Origin: Hyphomicrobiales bacterium | GTDB lineage: Bacteria > Pseudomonadota > Alphaproteobacteria > Rhizobiales > Rhizobiaceae | Length of the DNA: 64,000 nucleotides | Direction of reading: 5' to 3' | Assembly (NCBI GenBank): GCA_900472485.1 | Contig: UCII01000021.1 | Location: forward strand, 62,001-126,000 | Shown: positions 44,650 to 53,954 of the stretch, piece after piece | Layout of the letters: each line of letters opens with the position of its first letter | Numbering within the stretch: the stretch's first letter is position 1 | Notes under the pieces: model-generated | Told to the model about the DNA's origin: nothing | Database searches by the model: none | The model's input: only the letters and a program-made list of their open reading frames with translations | Program-made: the position numbers and the translations under genes

Positions 44650-45507
44650 TTACTTCGGGGTCACGTCGAAGCCGAACCATTTCTGAGACAGCTTTGCGAT
44701 CGTGCCGTCGGCTTTCGCCGCTGCAATCGCATCGTTGAACATCGCCTTCAGCTGGGTGTCGTCCTTGCGCAGGCCGACGGAACTGCCGCGGCCGAGAAGG
44801 CCGCCCTGGAAACGCGGTCCGGTCACGGTCATGTCCTCATTGCCGGGCTTTGCCGCCGCCGTCGACAGATAGGCCATGGACGCCATGATGAGATCGACGC
44901 GACCGGCCTTCAGGTCGAGGTCGTGCTGCTCGGTCGTCTTATATTCGCGAATATCGGCGATGCCCTTCAGATACTTATCGAGGAAGGTTGCCGCGATCGA
45001 TGCCGTCTGCACGCCGATCGTCTTGCCCTTGAGCATCGGTTCGAGTTCCTTCAGCGCCTTGACCGCGCCGGCTTCATCCGTTGCGAGGGAAAACACCTGG
45101 CCCTTCATGGGAAGATCGACAAGCGAGGAATCCTTCAGCGTTGCGAAAGTCTGGCCGGTCGTGCCGTAGGAATCGCTGAAGGCAATGACTTCCTCCCGCT
45201 TTGCGGTTGCCGACATGCCGGAAATGATCGCGTCGAATTTACCCGCATTGAGCGCCGGGATCATGCCGTCGAAGGGCTGGATGACGGTCGTGCATTCGAC
45301 CTTCATGTGATCGCAGAGATATTTGATCAGTTCGATCTCATATCCGTCCAGGCTGCCGTCCGCCTTGGTGAAATTCCATGGGCGAAAAGCGCCCTCTGTC
45401 GCGATGGTGACATGTGTCCACTTTTTGTCCTCCGCGCGCACGATGCTCGCCGTTGCGAGCGTGGCGACCATCATGATCGCAGTCAGAAGTCCGGTCAGGT
45501 ATTTCAT
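44650..45507 (-). CDS. Polar amino-acid ABC binding protein (first of two in the operon)
   Basis: 285 residues from ATG 45507 with GGGGA upstream. The signal peptide ends near SIVRAED. A solute-binding family 3 domain follows: VTIATEGAFRPWNFTKADGSLDGYEIELI, CTTVIQPFDGMIPALNAGKFDAIISGMSAT, GKTIGVQTASIAATFLDKYL and AKLSQKWFGFDVTP. Last gene of the operon, 32 bp after the ATPase. Its sequence type is that of opine/His/Lys binding proteins. A second, related binding protein is at 47845-48699. Confidence 0.92.
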   Translation of the reverse strand: MKYLTGLLTAIMMVATLATASIVRAEDKKWTHVTIATEGAFRPWNFTKADGSLDGYEIELIKYLCDHMKVECTTVIQPFDGMIPALNAGKFDAIISGMSATAKREEVIAFSDSYGTTGQTFATLKDSSLVDLPMKGQVFSLATDEAGAVKALKELEPMLKGKTIGVQTASIAATFLDKYLKGIADIREYKTTEQHDLDLKAGRVDLIMASMAYLSTAAAKPGNEDMTVTGPRFQGGLLGRGSSVGLRKDDTQLKAMFNDAIAAAKADGTIAKLSQKWFGFDVTPK

Positions 45508-45539
45508 GATCGAGTTCCCCATTGTGATTGAGTTTGAAA

Positions 45540-46307
45540 TTATTGGCTGATGAACTGGCGGAAGCGTTCGGACCGTGAACCGGCAAAGACATCCTGCGGC
45601 CTGCCGTCCTCCTCGACGACGCCCTTGTGCAGGAAGATGACGCGGCTCGAGACATCGCGCGCAAAGCCCATCTCATGCGTCACGACGAGCATGGTGCGTC
45701 CTTCCTCGGCGAGCGCTCGCATGACCCTCAGGACCTCGCCCACAAGCTCGGGGTCGAGCGCCGATGTCGGCTCGTCGAACAGCATCACCTTCGGGTGCAT
45801 GGCGAGTGCACGCGCGATGGCTGCGCGCTGTTGCTGGCCCCCCGAAAGATGAGCCGGATAGAAATTGCGCTTGTCTGCGATGCCGACCTTGGCGAGCAGC
45901 GCTTCTGCTTCCTCGATACATTCGGCACGTCCCCGGCCCTGGACGTAGACGGGTGCCTCGATCACGTTCTCCAGCACCGTCTTGTGGGACCAGAGATTGA
46001 AGCTCTGAAACACCATGCCAAGCTGCGAGCGGATACGATCGACTTGCCTTCCGTCGGACGGGCGATGGGCGCCGCGGGCGGTGCGCTGCATGCGGATCGT
46101 TTCGCCCGCCACGGTCACCTCCCCGGAATCGGGCGTCTCCAGCAAATTGATGCATCGCAGGAACGTCGATTTTCCGGAACCTGACGATCCGAGAATCGAG
46201 ACAACGTCGCCTTCCGACGCATCGAGCGAGATACCCTTGAGCACCTCGACCGGTCCAAAGCTCTTGTGCATGTCGCGCACGCTGAGTGCGATTGGCGTGG
46301 CCGTCAT
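45540..46307 (-). CDS. Polar amino-acid ABC transporter ATP-binding protein (HisP/OccP type)
   Basis: 255 residues. Walker [19 protein letters not shown], signature [16 protein letters not shown], Walker [15 protein letters not shown], and the His switch [11 protein letters not shown]. The typical insertion [30 protein letters not shown] is present. It overlaps the upstream permease stop by four bases (ATGA) and serves the two adjacent permeases. Confidence 0.94.
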   Translation of the reverse strand: MTATPIALSVRDMHKSFGPVEVLKGISLDASEGDVVSILGSSGSGKSTFLRCINLLETPDSGEVTVAGETIRMQRTARGAHRPSDGRQVDRIRSQLGMVFQSFNLWSHKTVLENVIEAPVYVQGRGRAECIEEAEALLAKVGIADKRNFYPAHLSGGQQQRAAIARALAMHPKVMLFDEPTSALDPELVGEVLRVMRALAEEGRTMLVVTHEMGFARDVSSRVIFLHKGVVEEDGRPQDVFAGSRSERFRQFISQ

Positions 46308-47044
46308 TGCGGATCTCCTACGGGGGCCGCCGCAGCGGCGGTATCGTGCATCACCGGAACAGGCGGGCGCAGGTGCGGGCTCAACCGGTACTCGGCAAGC
46401 TGGATGAGGCGTGTCAGCACGAAGTTGATCGCCAGGTAGATGGCGCCCGAGACGACGAAGACCTCAATGGCGCGGTAGGTCTCCGAAATGATCTTCGCCG
46501 CAACGCCCGTGACCTCCATCAACGTGATGATCGAGGCGAGCGATGTCGCCTTCACCATCGAGATCATCTCGTTGCCATAGCCCGGCAGGGCCTGGCGGAT
46601 GGCAAGCGGCAGGATGATGCGCCGGAACATCATGAGACGATGCATGCCGCAGGCCCGCGCAGCTTCCACCTGCCCATGCGGCACCGAGAGCAGACCGCCG
46701 CGGATGATCTCGCTGGCGTAGGCCGCGGTATTCAGTGTCAGCGCCAGGACGGCGCACCAATAGGGATCGCGCAGGAACGGCCAGAAAATGCTGTGCCGGA
46801 TGGCAGGAAACTGGCCGAGACCGTAGTAGATCAGGAAGATCTGGACGAGCAGCGGCGTACCGCGAAAGACGAAGACGTAGAGCCTGGCAAACCAGTCGAG
46901 GACGGTGACACCCGATAGGCGAGCGAGCGCCAGAAGCAATGCGAGGATGGCACCGAGGCAGATCGACGTCACCGCGAGTTCGATCGTCAACGGGATCGCC
47001 GCGACAAGGCTCACGAAAGTCTCTTCAAGGAATTGCCAATCCAT
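46304..47044 (-). CDS. Polar amino-acid ABC permease (HisM/OccM type)
   Basis: 246 residues, about five membrane helices, opening [22 protein letters not shown]. The EAA coupling loop is [33 protein letters not shown]. The start shares one base with the stop of the other permease (TGATG), showing coupling. With 47044-47763 it forms the membrane heterodimer. Confidence 0.93.
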   Translation of the reverse strand: MDWQFLEETFVSLVAAIPLTIELAVTSICLGAILALLLALARLSGVTVLDWFARLYVFVFRGTPLLVQIFLIYYGLGQFPAIRHSIFWPFLRDPYWCAVLALTLNTAAYASEIIRGGLLSVPHGQVEAARACGMHRLMMFRRIILPLAIRQALPGYGNEMISMVKATSLASIITLMEVTGVAAKIISETYRAIEVFVVSGAIYLAINFVLTRLIQLAEYRLSPHLRPPVPVMHDTAAAAAPVGDPQ

Positions 47045-47763
47045 CAGCGTTTCCTCACACCGCGCGACAGATGGCGCTCGGCCCGCTGGATGATCAGGCT
47101 GGAAAGGGTCGAGATCATCAGATAGATCACTCCTGCGATCAGGTAGAAATCGAACGGCAGTCCCGTCGATCCCGCACCGACCTGCGCCTGGCGCAGCAAT
47201 TCGGCAACGCCTGTGATGGATACCAGCGCCGACTCCTTGAGGACGACCTGCCAGACGTTACCGAGCCCCGGCAGCGCATGCCGCAAGGTCAGCGGCGCGA
47301 TAATCCGGCGCAGACGCAGCCAGCGCGGCATTCCGCAGGCAACGGCAGCCTCGATCTCACCGGGATGCACGGCCTTGAACCCACCGCGCAGCACCTCCGT
47401 GAACTGCGCACCGGACGTGACGCCGACGGCAAGGGAACCAGCCAGGAAACCCGGAAAACCGAGGAAGCCCTCCGCTCCGAACATCTTGCCGATGGCCGTG
47501 ACGACCGCGCTGCCGCCAAAATAGAAGAGGTAGATGACCAGCAGGTCGGGAATGCCGCGAAGAACCGTTGTGTAGGCATCCGCGGTGGCACGGGCAAACC
47601 GATTGCCGGCGATCTTGCCCCACGCACCGAGCGTTCCGATGCAGGCGCCGATCGCATAGCCGGCGATCGCGACAAGAATGGTCATCCAGGCGCCGGCCAG
47701 GAGAGCATGACCCCAGCCATCCGGACCGAAACCGGCAAGCTCGAATAGGGTTGGCTGGTTCAT
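47044..47763 (-). CDS. Polar amino-acid ABC permease (HisQ/OccQ type)
   Basis: 239 residues, about five membrane helices. The motif GFGPDGWGHALLAGAWMTILVAIAGYAIG is typical of HisQ-like subunits; the EAA loop reads EIEAAVACGMPRWLRLRRIIAPLTLRHALPGLGN. It lies 81 bp after the upstream binding-protein gene and overlaps the next permease. Confidence 0.93.
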   Translation of the reverse strand: MNQPTLFELAGFGPDGWGHALLAGAWMTILVAIAGYAIGACIGTLGAWGKIAGNRFARATADAYTTVLRGIPDLLVIYLFYFGGSAVVTAIGKMFGAEGFLGFPGFLAGSLAVGVTSGAQFTEVLRGGFKAVHPGEIEAAVACGMPRWLRLRRIIAPLTLRHALPGLGNVWQVVLKESALVSITGVAELLRQAQVGAGSTGLPFDFYLIAGVIYLMISTLSSLIIQRAERHLSRGVRKR

Positions 47764-47844
47764 GCGCTTGACCTGAAAGAATGGACGTGGGCAAGGGAAG
47801 TCATGGTCTTAGCCTCGGCCGGGAACGATGGATGCGGGACGCGC

Positions 47845-48699
47845 TCAATTGGCCTCGAAGGTCGGCGTCAGGTCGATCTTGCTCCATTTTTCCGAGAGCT
47901 GCTTGATCGTACCATCCTTGGCTGCCTGCTTGATGGCATCGTCGAACTTCGCCTTCAGATCGGTCTCGCCCTTGCGCATGCCGAGAGCGACCTCCGTCGC
48001 CAGCATCGCCCCCTTCACCAGGGGACCGGACATCATCAGATCGTCGTTGCCCGGCTTACCGAGCACGGAGGTTTCGTAGACGCCGCTGTCGAAGCCGGCA
48101 TCGATGCGGCCTGCCTTCAGATCAAGATCGCGCTCCCCGGAGTTCTTATAGGCGCGCACCGTCACATCGGATCCGAAATAGGAATTGATCAACTGCTCCT
48201 GGCTGGTCGACTGGACGACACCGACCGTCTTGCCTTTCAAAGCCTTGCCGATCTCCGCCATCACCGGATCCGCCTTCGCCTTTTCGTTGAGATTGAGCCG
48301 CTCACCCGTCATCGGCAAGGGTGAAACCGATCCATCTTTCACGAGCAGGAAGCTTGCGACACCGCTCGCATAGGGTACGGTGAAATCGACCACCTGTTTG
48401 CGCTTCTCGTTGATGCCGAGCGTCATCACCAGATCGAATTTGCCGGCATTGAGGCTCGGGATCATCGCGTTCCATTCGCCGGCGATCAGCTCGCAATCGA
48501 CCTTGGCGCGCTTGCAGAGATCGTTGATGAGATCGACGTCGAAGCCGGCAAGCTTGCCGCTCGAATCCATCAGGTTCCACGGCGGGAATGCGCCTTCGAT
48601 GCCGACCTTCACATGGGTCCAGTCTTTGGCGCCGGCGGTCAGTGGAGCAAGAAAGGCAATCGCGCCGAATACGGCGGCAAGCATTGTTCTGTTTTTCAT
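47845..48699 (-). CDS. Polar amino-acid ABC binding protein (second of two in the operon)
   Basis: 284 residues from ATG 48699 with AAAAGGGGAA upstream; the open frame to 48873 is noise. The signal peptide ends near LTAGAKD. The family 3 solute-binding domain has KVGIEGAFPPWNLMDSSGKLAGFDVDLI, DCELIAGEWNAMIPSLNAGKFDLVMTLG and AKFDDAIKQAAKDGTIKQLSEKWSKID. The GxFPPWNxMDSxGKxxGFDVDLI opening closely matches the other binding protein, implying duplication and divergence. Confidence 0.92.
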   Translation of the reverse strand: MKNRTMLAAVFGAIAFLAPLTAGAKDWTHVKVGIEGAFPPWNLMDSSGKLAGFDVDLINDLCKRAKVDCELIAGEWNAMIPSLNAGKFDLVMTLGINEKRKQVVDFTVPYASGVASFLLVKDGSVSPLPMTGERLNLNEKAKADPVMAEIGKALKGKTVGVVQSTSQEQLINSYFGSDVTVRAYKNSGERDLDLKAGRIDAGFDSGVYETSVLGKPGNDDLMMSGPLVKGAMLATEVALGMRKGETDLKAKFDDAIKQAAKDGTIKQLSEKWSKIDLTPTFEAN

Positions 48700-48715
48700 G
48701 TTCGTTCCCCTTTTC

Positions 48716-48731
48716 GGCCGCTTAAGCGGCC
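48716..48731. promoter_or_regulatory. Intra-operonic hairpin upstream of the second binding protein
   Basis: Perfect palindrome GGCCGCTTAAGCGGCC between the peptidase stop and the binding-protein ribosome site. It would form a six-pair stem with a TTAA loop. Such hairpins often raise expression of binding-protein mRNA by processing or stabilisation. Confidence 0.5.
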
Positions 48732-48757
48732 TTTTCTTAGATCCGGTATTCTCCGCG

Positions 48758-50434
48758 TCAGTTTTCCAGAGCACTTCGCAGGGCGGCATTGGCTTCCCGC
48801 AGCGCGTGAGCGACGCGATTTCTCGTCTGACGCGCGTGAACGACGTAAAAGGCGGTATCTGGCGCACCCTCATCCAGTCTCGCCAGGGCGCGCAGCCCTT
48901 CCAGAGATGGCCAGGCGACGTGCGGGAGAGCGGAATCGGGATGAAAACGCTCGCCGCTCGTATAGTTCAGCGGCACCAGATGCCGCCCTGCGCGCATCAG
49001 CGAGGCATCGATCCGCGCCGCTTTTTCCGGCGAGGGATCCCTCACCTGCAGAAGCGAATTTGCGTTAACGCGCAAGTCTTCGACAGCCTGGGACAGGCCG
49101 GAGATATCGAGACGGCCGGCAAGCGCTGCCTTCAATTGCCCGACCTGTTCGTCGAGGGAGGCGGCATATTGAGTGTAATCCAGCGGCAGGACGGGCAAAG
49201 TCAGCAGCCGCCAGAGAACCTCGAGAATAATCGCCGTATCCCGGCAAAGATTGTCCGGATCGATATGTTCGGCGGTGTCGTGCGGCGTATGCCACCACCA
49301 TCCGAGCGCCGTCAGCATCTTGACAGGCCCCGGCGGCTGATGGCTGAGGCTGCCGAACATCGAGGGAATGCCGACGCCCCAGAAGGACTGGTCCGCAGCC
49401 CGGCCATGACGCCTGCCGGCGTGTTTCTGTCCGGTCACACGCTCGATCACATCCGCAGCCAAAGGCCTGAGCTCATCGATGACGCCGGAATTGGTGAGGA
49501 CTGTTGCGCCCTCGCCGCCGGTGGAATCGACATTGACATGGACGGCGCAGCGGCGATCGAGTTCGTCGAAATACTCGTCCGCGTACCAGGCAGAGCCGGA
49601 ATAGCGGCCATGGGAATGACCGGACCAGAAGCATATCCGCAAGCCCCGGCGCCATTCGGAGGCACGAAGCGCGAGCAGGCGCGCCGCCTCGAGCATCGTC
49701 GCGTTGGCGCCGCCATTGTCCATGACCCCGAAATGCCAGGTATCGTGATGGCCGGAAAACAGGACAAAAGGCGCATCGTCGCCTTTCGGTTGAAGCTCGG
49801 CAACAAGCAGCGGCGTCTTGCGCCAACCCGTATCGACGTCCGCGCATAGCGTTGCAGTCACCGCCTCTCCGCGCGCAAGCCTGTCGCGCAGGCGGTCGCC
49901 ATCACCCCTCGCGATCGAGCAGATGACCGTCGTCGGCAGCCTATCGCGCGTGTGTTGCGATGGGCTGCCCCAGACCGGCGAGACGCACATCTCGTAGAGA
50001 TGTTCGTTCGGGCTGATGTGAAGTTCGCCGAGCGCCCCGAAAGCACTCGCAAGAGCGGCCACTTCTTCGGTGGCGATACCATCGACCAGAACGATCTTGC
50101 CCGCAACATCCTTGCCCGCGAAATCGGCTTCGGTTCCCTCGCCGACATGGATGAGATTGCCGGTTACCCCCGCAGCTGAAGTCGAGACCGACATGGAATG
50201 CGTGATGCAACGAAGGCTACCGCCATCGATCCCAACCGTGGCGGCGCCTGGCAGACTGATGAAGGCATCATGCGTCAGAAGCTGCGTGCGATAGCCAAAG
50301 CCGTCCATCTCAGCCTGGAGATAGCGGAAGCTTTCCAGCTCTTCGGCCGTGCCCGACAGCTTTACCCGGCGCGCAAATTCGCCGATATGCGCCATCAAGC
50401 GCGCTCGATCGGGCTTCAGACCGGCCTCAGCCAT
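48758..50434 (-). CDS. M28-family metallopeptidase-like protein with PA-type domain, altered active-site motif
   Basis: 558 residues from ATG 50434, which overlaps the upstream amidohydrolase stop by eight bases and has GGAGAAGG upstream. No signal peptide, so cytoplasmic. A PA-like insertion (about 75-200) precedes the M28 core: GHHDTWHFGVMDNGGANATMLEAARLL supplies His and Asp metal ligands, HVNVDST a second Asp, and WWWHTPHDTAEHID the last His. The usual acidic catalytic pair (EE, as in AEEFG of glutamate carboxypeptidase II) is replaced by SGHSHGRYSGSAWYAD. Context suggests hydrolysis of an imported peptide or acyl/aryl amino acid; activity with the changed motif is uncertain. Confidence 0.82.
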   Translation of the reverse strand: MAEAGLKPDRARLMAHIGEFARRVKLSGTAEELESFRYLQAEMDGFGYRTQLLTHDAFISLPGAATVGIDGGSLRCITHSMSVSTSAAGVTGNLIHVGEGTEADFAGKDVAGKIVLVDGIATEEVAALASAFGALGELHISPNEHLYEMCVSPVWGSPSQHTRDRLPTTVICSIARGDGDRLRDRLARGEAVTATLCADVDTGWRKTPLLVAELQPKGDDAPFVLFSGHHDTWHFGVMDNGGANATMLEAARLLALRASEWRRGLRICFWSGHSHGRYSGSAWYADEYFDELDRRCAVHVNVDSTGGEGATVLTNSGVIDELRPLAADVIERVTGQKHAGRRHGRAADQSFWGVGIPSMFGSLSHQPPGPVKMLTALGWWWHTPHDTAEHIDPDNLCRDTAIILEVLWRLLTLPVLPLDYTQYAASLDEQVGQLKAALAGRLDISGLSQAVEDLRVNANSLLQVRDPSPEKAARIDASLMRAGRHLVPLNYTSGERFHPDSALPHVAWPSLEGLRALARLDEGAPDTAFYVVHARQTRNRVAHALREANAALRSALEN

Positions 50435-51851
50435 TGGCCTTCTCCGGCAGCGGCGGCTCGACATCGTCCGGGATCGGATTGACGAAGGGCGTGCCTTCGA
50501 GTCGTGTCTTGTGATCTTCCTTGGCGGCCGCGATGAGCGCGGGATTGCGGATGAGTTCGGCGGCCGTGCTCGCCATCACCTTGGCGGCATGTTCGGTACC
50601 CTTATGAGCGGCAGGCAGCTTGCCCTGCGCGACGAGCTGCCAGGAGTGGCCGGGCGTGCCGATCGCATAGGTGGCGCCGCGCATCTGCACGGTCGGGACG
50701 ACCCAGCTGACCGTTCCGACGTCGGTCGAACCGACCAGAGTGCCATCGCCGGCGTTCAACGGAAAGATTTCCTCGCAGAGCGCCTGGCCCTTCTTCGGCT
50801 TCAGCGCAAACCGGCCGTAGGAAGCGGCAATATCCTCTGCGCTGAAGGTCTGCTGAAATTTCAGCGCGGTCTCGCGATCCGCGTCGTCAAACACGGGCGG
50901 CCCGAGCCGATCCAGCTGCGCGAACATGCATTCCTCGAGCGGTGTATTGCCGACGAGATTGGCGTCGCCGCTGATGATCTCGCTGCGAACCGTCGTCTCC
51001 GTCATCAAGGCGGCACCCTCGGCAACCTTCTTGACGCGGGCGACCAGCGAAAGGAGTTCCGGCAGGGTCCGTGCCCGCACGAGATAACGCACGGTGGCGC
51101 GCGCCTGCACCACATTGGGGGCTGCACCGCCGGTATCGGTGACGGCATAGTGGATGCGGGCCGTCGACGGCATGTGCTCGCGCATGTAATTGACGCCGAC
51201 ATTCATCAGCTCGACCGCATCAAGCGCGCTGCGGCCAAGATGAGGCGTTGCCGACGCGTGCGAGGCGCGGCCGAAAAAGTGGAAATTGATCTCGTTGCAG
51301 GCAAGCGAAATGGGATTGTTGACGCCGGCAAAGGCCGCTGGATGCCAGGAGATCGCGATATCGACATCATCGAAAACGCCGGCGCGAACCATGAAGCCCT
51401 TGGAGGAGCCACCCTCCTCGGCCGGGCAGCCGTAATAGCGCACCCTGCCCTTCAGGCCGTTTTCCGCGAGGAAATCCTTGACTGCGGCTGCGGCAAGCAT
51501 CGAGCCGGCGCCCAGCATGTTATGGCCGCAGCCATGGCCATTGCCGCCGTCGATCAGCGGCCGCTCTTCCGCGACACCGGCTTCCTGGCTCAATCCGGGC
51601 AGTGCATCGAACTCGCCGAGGATCGCGATGACAGGGCCATCGTCGCCCGCCTCGCCCATGACGGCCGTCGGCAGGCCGGCGATGCCGCGCTCGACGCGAA
51701 ACCCCTGACGCTCAAGCATCTCGGCATGTTCTTCGGCGGATCGGTATTCCAGGTAATTCGTTTCCGGAGTGTCCCAGATCCGATCGCTGAGCGCGAAGAA
51801 TTCGGCGCTTTTCTTTTCGACGATGTCCCAGACCGCATCGGAATTTTGCAT
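50427..51851 (-). CDS. M20 metallo-amidohydrolase (AbgB-like)
   Basis: 474 residues. M20 metal motifs are AILGEFDALPGLSQEAG, GGNGHGCGHNMLGAGS with metal-binding His/Cys, and PAEEGGSSKG with the catalytic Glu pair; the dimerisation domain contains FFGRASHASATPHLGRSALDAVELM. GSTDVGTVSWVVPT and GTPGHSWQLVAQGK are typical of AbgB, the p-aminobenzoyl-glutamate hydrolase subunit B. First gene of the leftward operon, with an 18-bp palindrome 32-49 bp before its ATG. The likely reaction is amide cleavage of an aryl- or acyl-amino acid. Confidence 0.9.
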   Translation of the reverse strand: MQNSDAVWDIVEKKSAEFFALSDRIWDTPETNYLEYRSAEEHAEMLERQGFRVERGIAGLPTAVMGEAGDDGPVIAILGEFDALPGLSQEAGVAEERPLIDGGNGHGCGHNMLGAGSMLAAAAVKDFLAENGLKGRVRYYGCPAEEGGSSKGFMVRAGVFDDVDIAISWHPAAFAGVNNPISLACNEINFHFFGRASHASATPHLGRSALDAVELMNVGVNYMREHMPSTARIHYAVTDTGGAAPNVVQARATVRYLVRARTLPELLSLVARVKKVAEGAALMTETTVRSEIISGDANLVGNTPLEECMFAQLDRLGPPVFDDADRETALKFQQTFSAEDIAASYGRFALKPKKGQALCEEIFPLNAGDGTLVGSTDVGTVSWVVPTVQMRGATYAIGTPGHSWQLVAQGKLPAAHKGTEHAAKVMASTAAELIRNPALIAAAKEDHKTRLEGTPFVNPIPDDVEPPLPEKANG

Positions 51852-51882
51852 GGACTTGCTATCCGCCTCACATAATGGATAC

Positions 51883-51900
51883 TAAATTGGTACCAATTTA
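51883..51900. promoter_or_regulatory. GntR operator (18-bp perfect palindrome)
   Basis: TAAATTGGTACCAATTTA reads identically on both strands. TGGTACCA is the core expected for FCD-type GntR regulators. It lies between the divergent amidohydrolase operon and the gntR gene, closer to the operon. Confidence 0.8.
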
Positions 51901-52029
51901 TGTGCCAATAAGAACGGATGCGCAAGAGATGAGCATGAATATTTTTTCAGCTACGCCGACGAGTGTCGTTGTTGAAAAATGCGGAGCTATGATAGTCATC
52001 GCCAACTTGGGAAGGTCTGGGAGAGCTGC

Positions 52030-52668
52030 ATGAACTCGCTGGAAGCTGAAGCGGCAGCGCCGTCGCACGAAGATATGCCCGATGTGACCGAGCTCATTAT
52101 CCAGGACATCCTCGCCGGCAGGCTCCCACCGGGAACATGGCTGAAGCAGATCGATCTGGAGCGTCGGTACAACTGCACGCGGCCGCAGGTGCGGCGCGCG
52201 CTCGACCGCCTCGTGCAAAAGCGGCTTGTCGAGCACATTCCCAATCGCGGCTATCACGTGCACGAGCAGGACGGTCGCCGCGCCCAGGAAGTAAGCGATA
52301 TCCGCGTGATCCTCGAAGTGGCGATCAGCGATCGGATCGTCGCTAATGCCGGCGATGCGGATATTGCCAATTTGCGCGCGCTGGCTTCGCGCTTCGACGA
52401 TCTGGTGCTCAATGGCACCATGCTCGAACTTTACGAAGCCAACCTCGCTTTTCACCGATACCTGCTGGTACTTGCGGGAAATCAGGAGCTTGTCGAGCTC
52501 ATCACCGAAATCCGGCAACGCACCTCGTCGGCACCGGTGTCACAATGGCGAACCCGAGCTCGTATCGAGCAGTCCGGCCGCGAGCACCAGCAGATGATCG
52601 ACGCAATAGAGAGGCGCGACGTCGATATGCTCAAGGAGCTGACCCGCAAGCATATTTTGCAGTCATAG
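52030..52668 (+). CDS. GntR-family regulator, FCD type
   Basis: 212 residues from ATG 52030 with GGGAG upstream; ATG 51979 is rejected for lack of one. The winged helix-turn-helix is ELIIQDILAGRLPPGTWLKQIDLERRYNCTRPQVRRALDRLVQKRLVEHIPNRGYHV (about 20-75). The C-terminal FCD helices include VRDI-like EVSDIRVILEVAISDRIV, an FHRYLL metal-site His, and SGREHQQMIDAIERRD. It is divergent from, and presumably controls, the transport/hydrolase operon through the palindrome at 51883-51900. Confidence 0.92.
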   Translation: MNSLEAEAAAPSHEDMPDVTELIIQDILAGRLPPGTWLKQIDLERRYNCTRPQVRRALDRLVQKRLVEHIPNRGYHVHEQDGRRAQEVSDIRVILEVAISDRIVANAGDADIANLRALASRFDDLVLNGTMLELYEANLAFHRYLLVLAGNQELVELITEIRQRTSSAPVSQWRTRARIEQSGREHQQMIDAIERRDVDMLKELTRKHILQS

Positions 52669-52745
52669 CTGATATCGACCACAGCCTGAATAAAGGCGCA
52701 TGTTGCACGTCGCGGGCTGATCCCGGCCTGGACATCTGTCCCAGG

Positions 52746-53921
52746 TCACTCGGTCCGTCTTGCGGTGAACGGAATGATGGCGGCCGCCAGAAACAGAACG
52801 CCGCTGTAGGCGAATGGGCTCCACCAGCCGACACCGTCGAACAGGAGCCCGCCTGTGAAGGCACCGGCGGTGATTGCCGCCTGGATCAGCGCCACCAGCA
52901 GCCCGCCGCCGGCCTCGAGTTTGTCCGGGATGGCGCGGGTCATCCATGTGTTCCAGGCAACCGGAATGGGCGTGGCAAAGAACCCGAACAGGCAGAGGAG
53001 TGCGGCAATCGCAATACCCGAAGGTGCAAACGGGATCAGCAGCAGAGCGATCGCAGTGAGCGCCGCCGGGAATCCGGCGAGGACGGCATCCAGATGCGCT
53101 CGCAGCAGGAAGCCGATCAAGGACGTGCCTAGCAGGCCGAACAGGCCGATGCCGAGGAGAACGACCGACAGCTCATTCACATCGAGCCTCGTCACCTCTC
53201 CAAGAACCGGCCGAAGATAGGTCGATAGTGCGAACTGGCCCATGAAGAAGAAGGACATGGCAGCCATGCTGATGGCAAAGACGCGGTTTCGCAACAGCCC
53301 GAGCGGGCCGCTCCCGGCATTCTTCGAGCCGCCCGGCATTCGCGGCAAGGCTAAGATCTGCCAGAAAAAGGCGATGATGCCGACCGGAACGACGATGAAG
53401 AAGGCACCGCGCCAGCCGATCAATCCACCGAGGAAGCTTCCCAACGGCTGAGCGACGACCGTGGCCAGAGCAGTGCCGCCCTGCAGCATGGCAAGAGCCT
53501 TTGGAACGTCCTGTTCGGCAGTGATGCGCGCGACGATGGAGGTGGACAGCGACCAGAAGCCCCCGATCGCGATGCCGATCAGCGCGCGACCGAGCATGAA
53601 GACGAGATAGTTCGGCGCGAATGTGATCGCCAGGCCCGAGAGCACCATCACGATCGTATAGGACAGGACCACCGTCCGGCGATCCAGCCGCCACAGCACC
53701 GTGTTGCTGAACAGGCTGGTGACGACCGCGAAAAATCCGGAAACGGAAATCGCCTGCCCCGCCTGGCCGGCGGTAATGCCAAGCTCTTCGGCGATCGGGG
53801 TCAGCAGGCTGACGGGCAGGAACTCGGAAGCGACGAGGGTGAAGGTCATCAGCGTCATGCAGATGATCGCAGCCCATGGGCTGGCCGCACGCTCGACGGC
53901 GCGGTCATAGGTAGTTTCCAT
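52746..53921 (-). CDS. MFS transporter (sugar/drug efflux type)
   Basis: 391 residues, 12 membrane helices. AIICMTLMTFTLVASEFLPVSLLTPIAEELGITAGQAGQAISVSGFFAV is the classic opening of the AraJ/YdhP/SotB-like proton antiporters. The cytoplasmic motif A variant is WRLDRRTVVLSYTIVMVLSGL. ALIGIAIGGFWSL and WRGAFFIVVPVGIIAF are also typical. It lies downstream of the alcohol dehydrogenase on the same strand, across a 106-bp gap that holds a mini-frame. Confidence 0.9.
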   Translation of the reverse strand: METTYDRAVERAASPWAAIICMTLMTFTLVASEFLPVSLLTPIAEELGITAGQAGQAISVSGFFAVVTSLFSNTVLWRLDRRTVVLSYTIVMVLSGLAITFAPNYLVFMLGRALIGIAIGGFWSLSTSIVARITAEQDVPKALAMLQGGTALATVVAQPLGSFLGGLIGWRGAFFIVVPVGIIAFFWQILALPRMPGGSKNAGSGPLGLLRNRVFAISMAAMSFFFMGQFALSTYLRPVLGEVTRLDVNELSVVLLGIGLFGLLGTSLIGFLLRAHLDAVLAGFPAALTAIALLLIPFAPSGIAIAALLCLFGFFATPIPVAWNTWMTRAIPDKLEAGGGLLVALIQAAITAGAFTGGLLFDGVGWWSPFAYSGVLFLAAAIIPFTARRTE

Positions 53922-53954
53922 ATCAATTGTCCAAAGTTGCTCGAAACGCGCTGT

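Noticed and set aside
50349-51875. 508-codon plus-strand frame
   Set aside because: Antisense of the AbgB-like amidohydrolase; a typical high-GC shadow.
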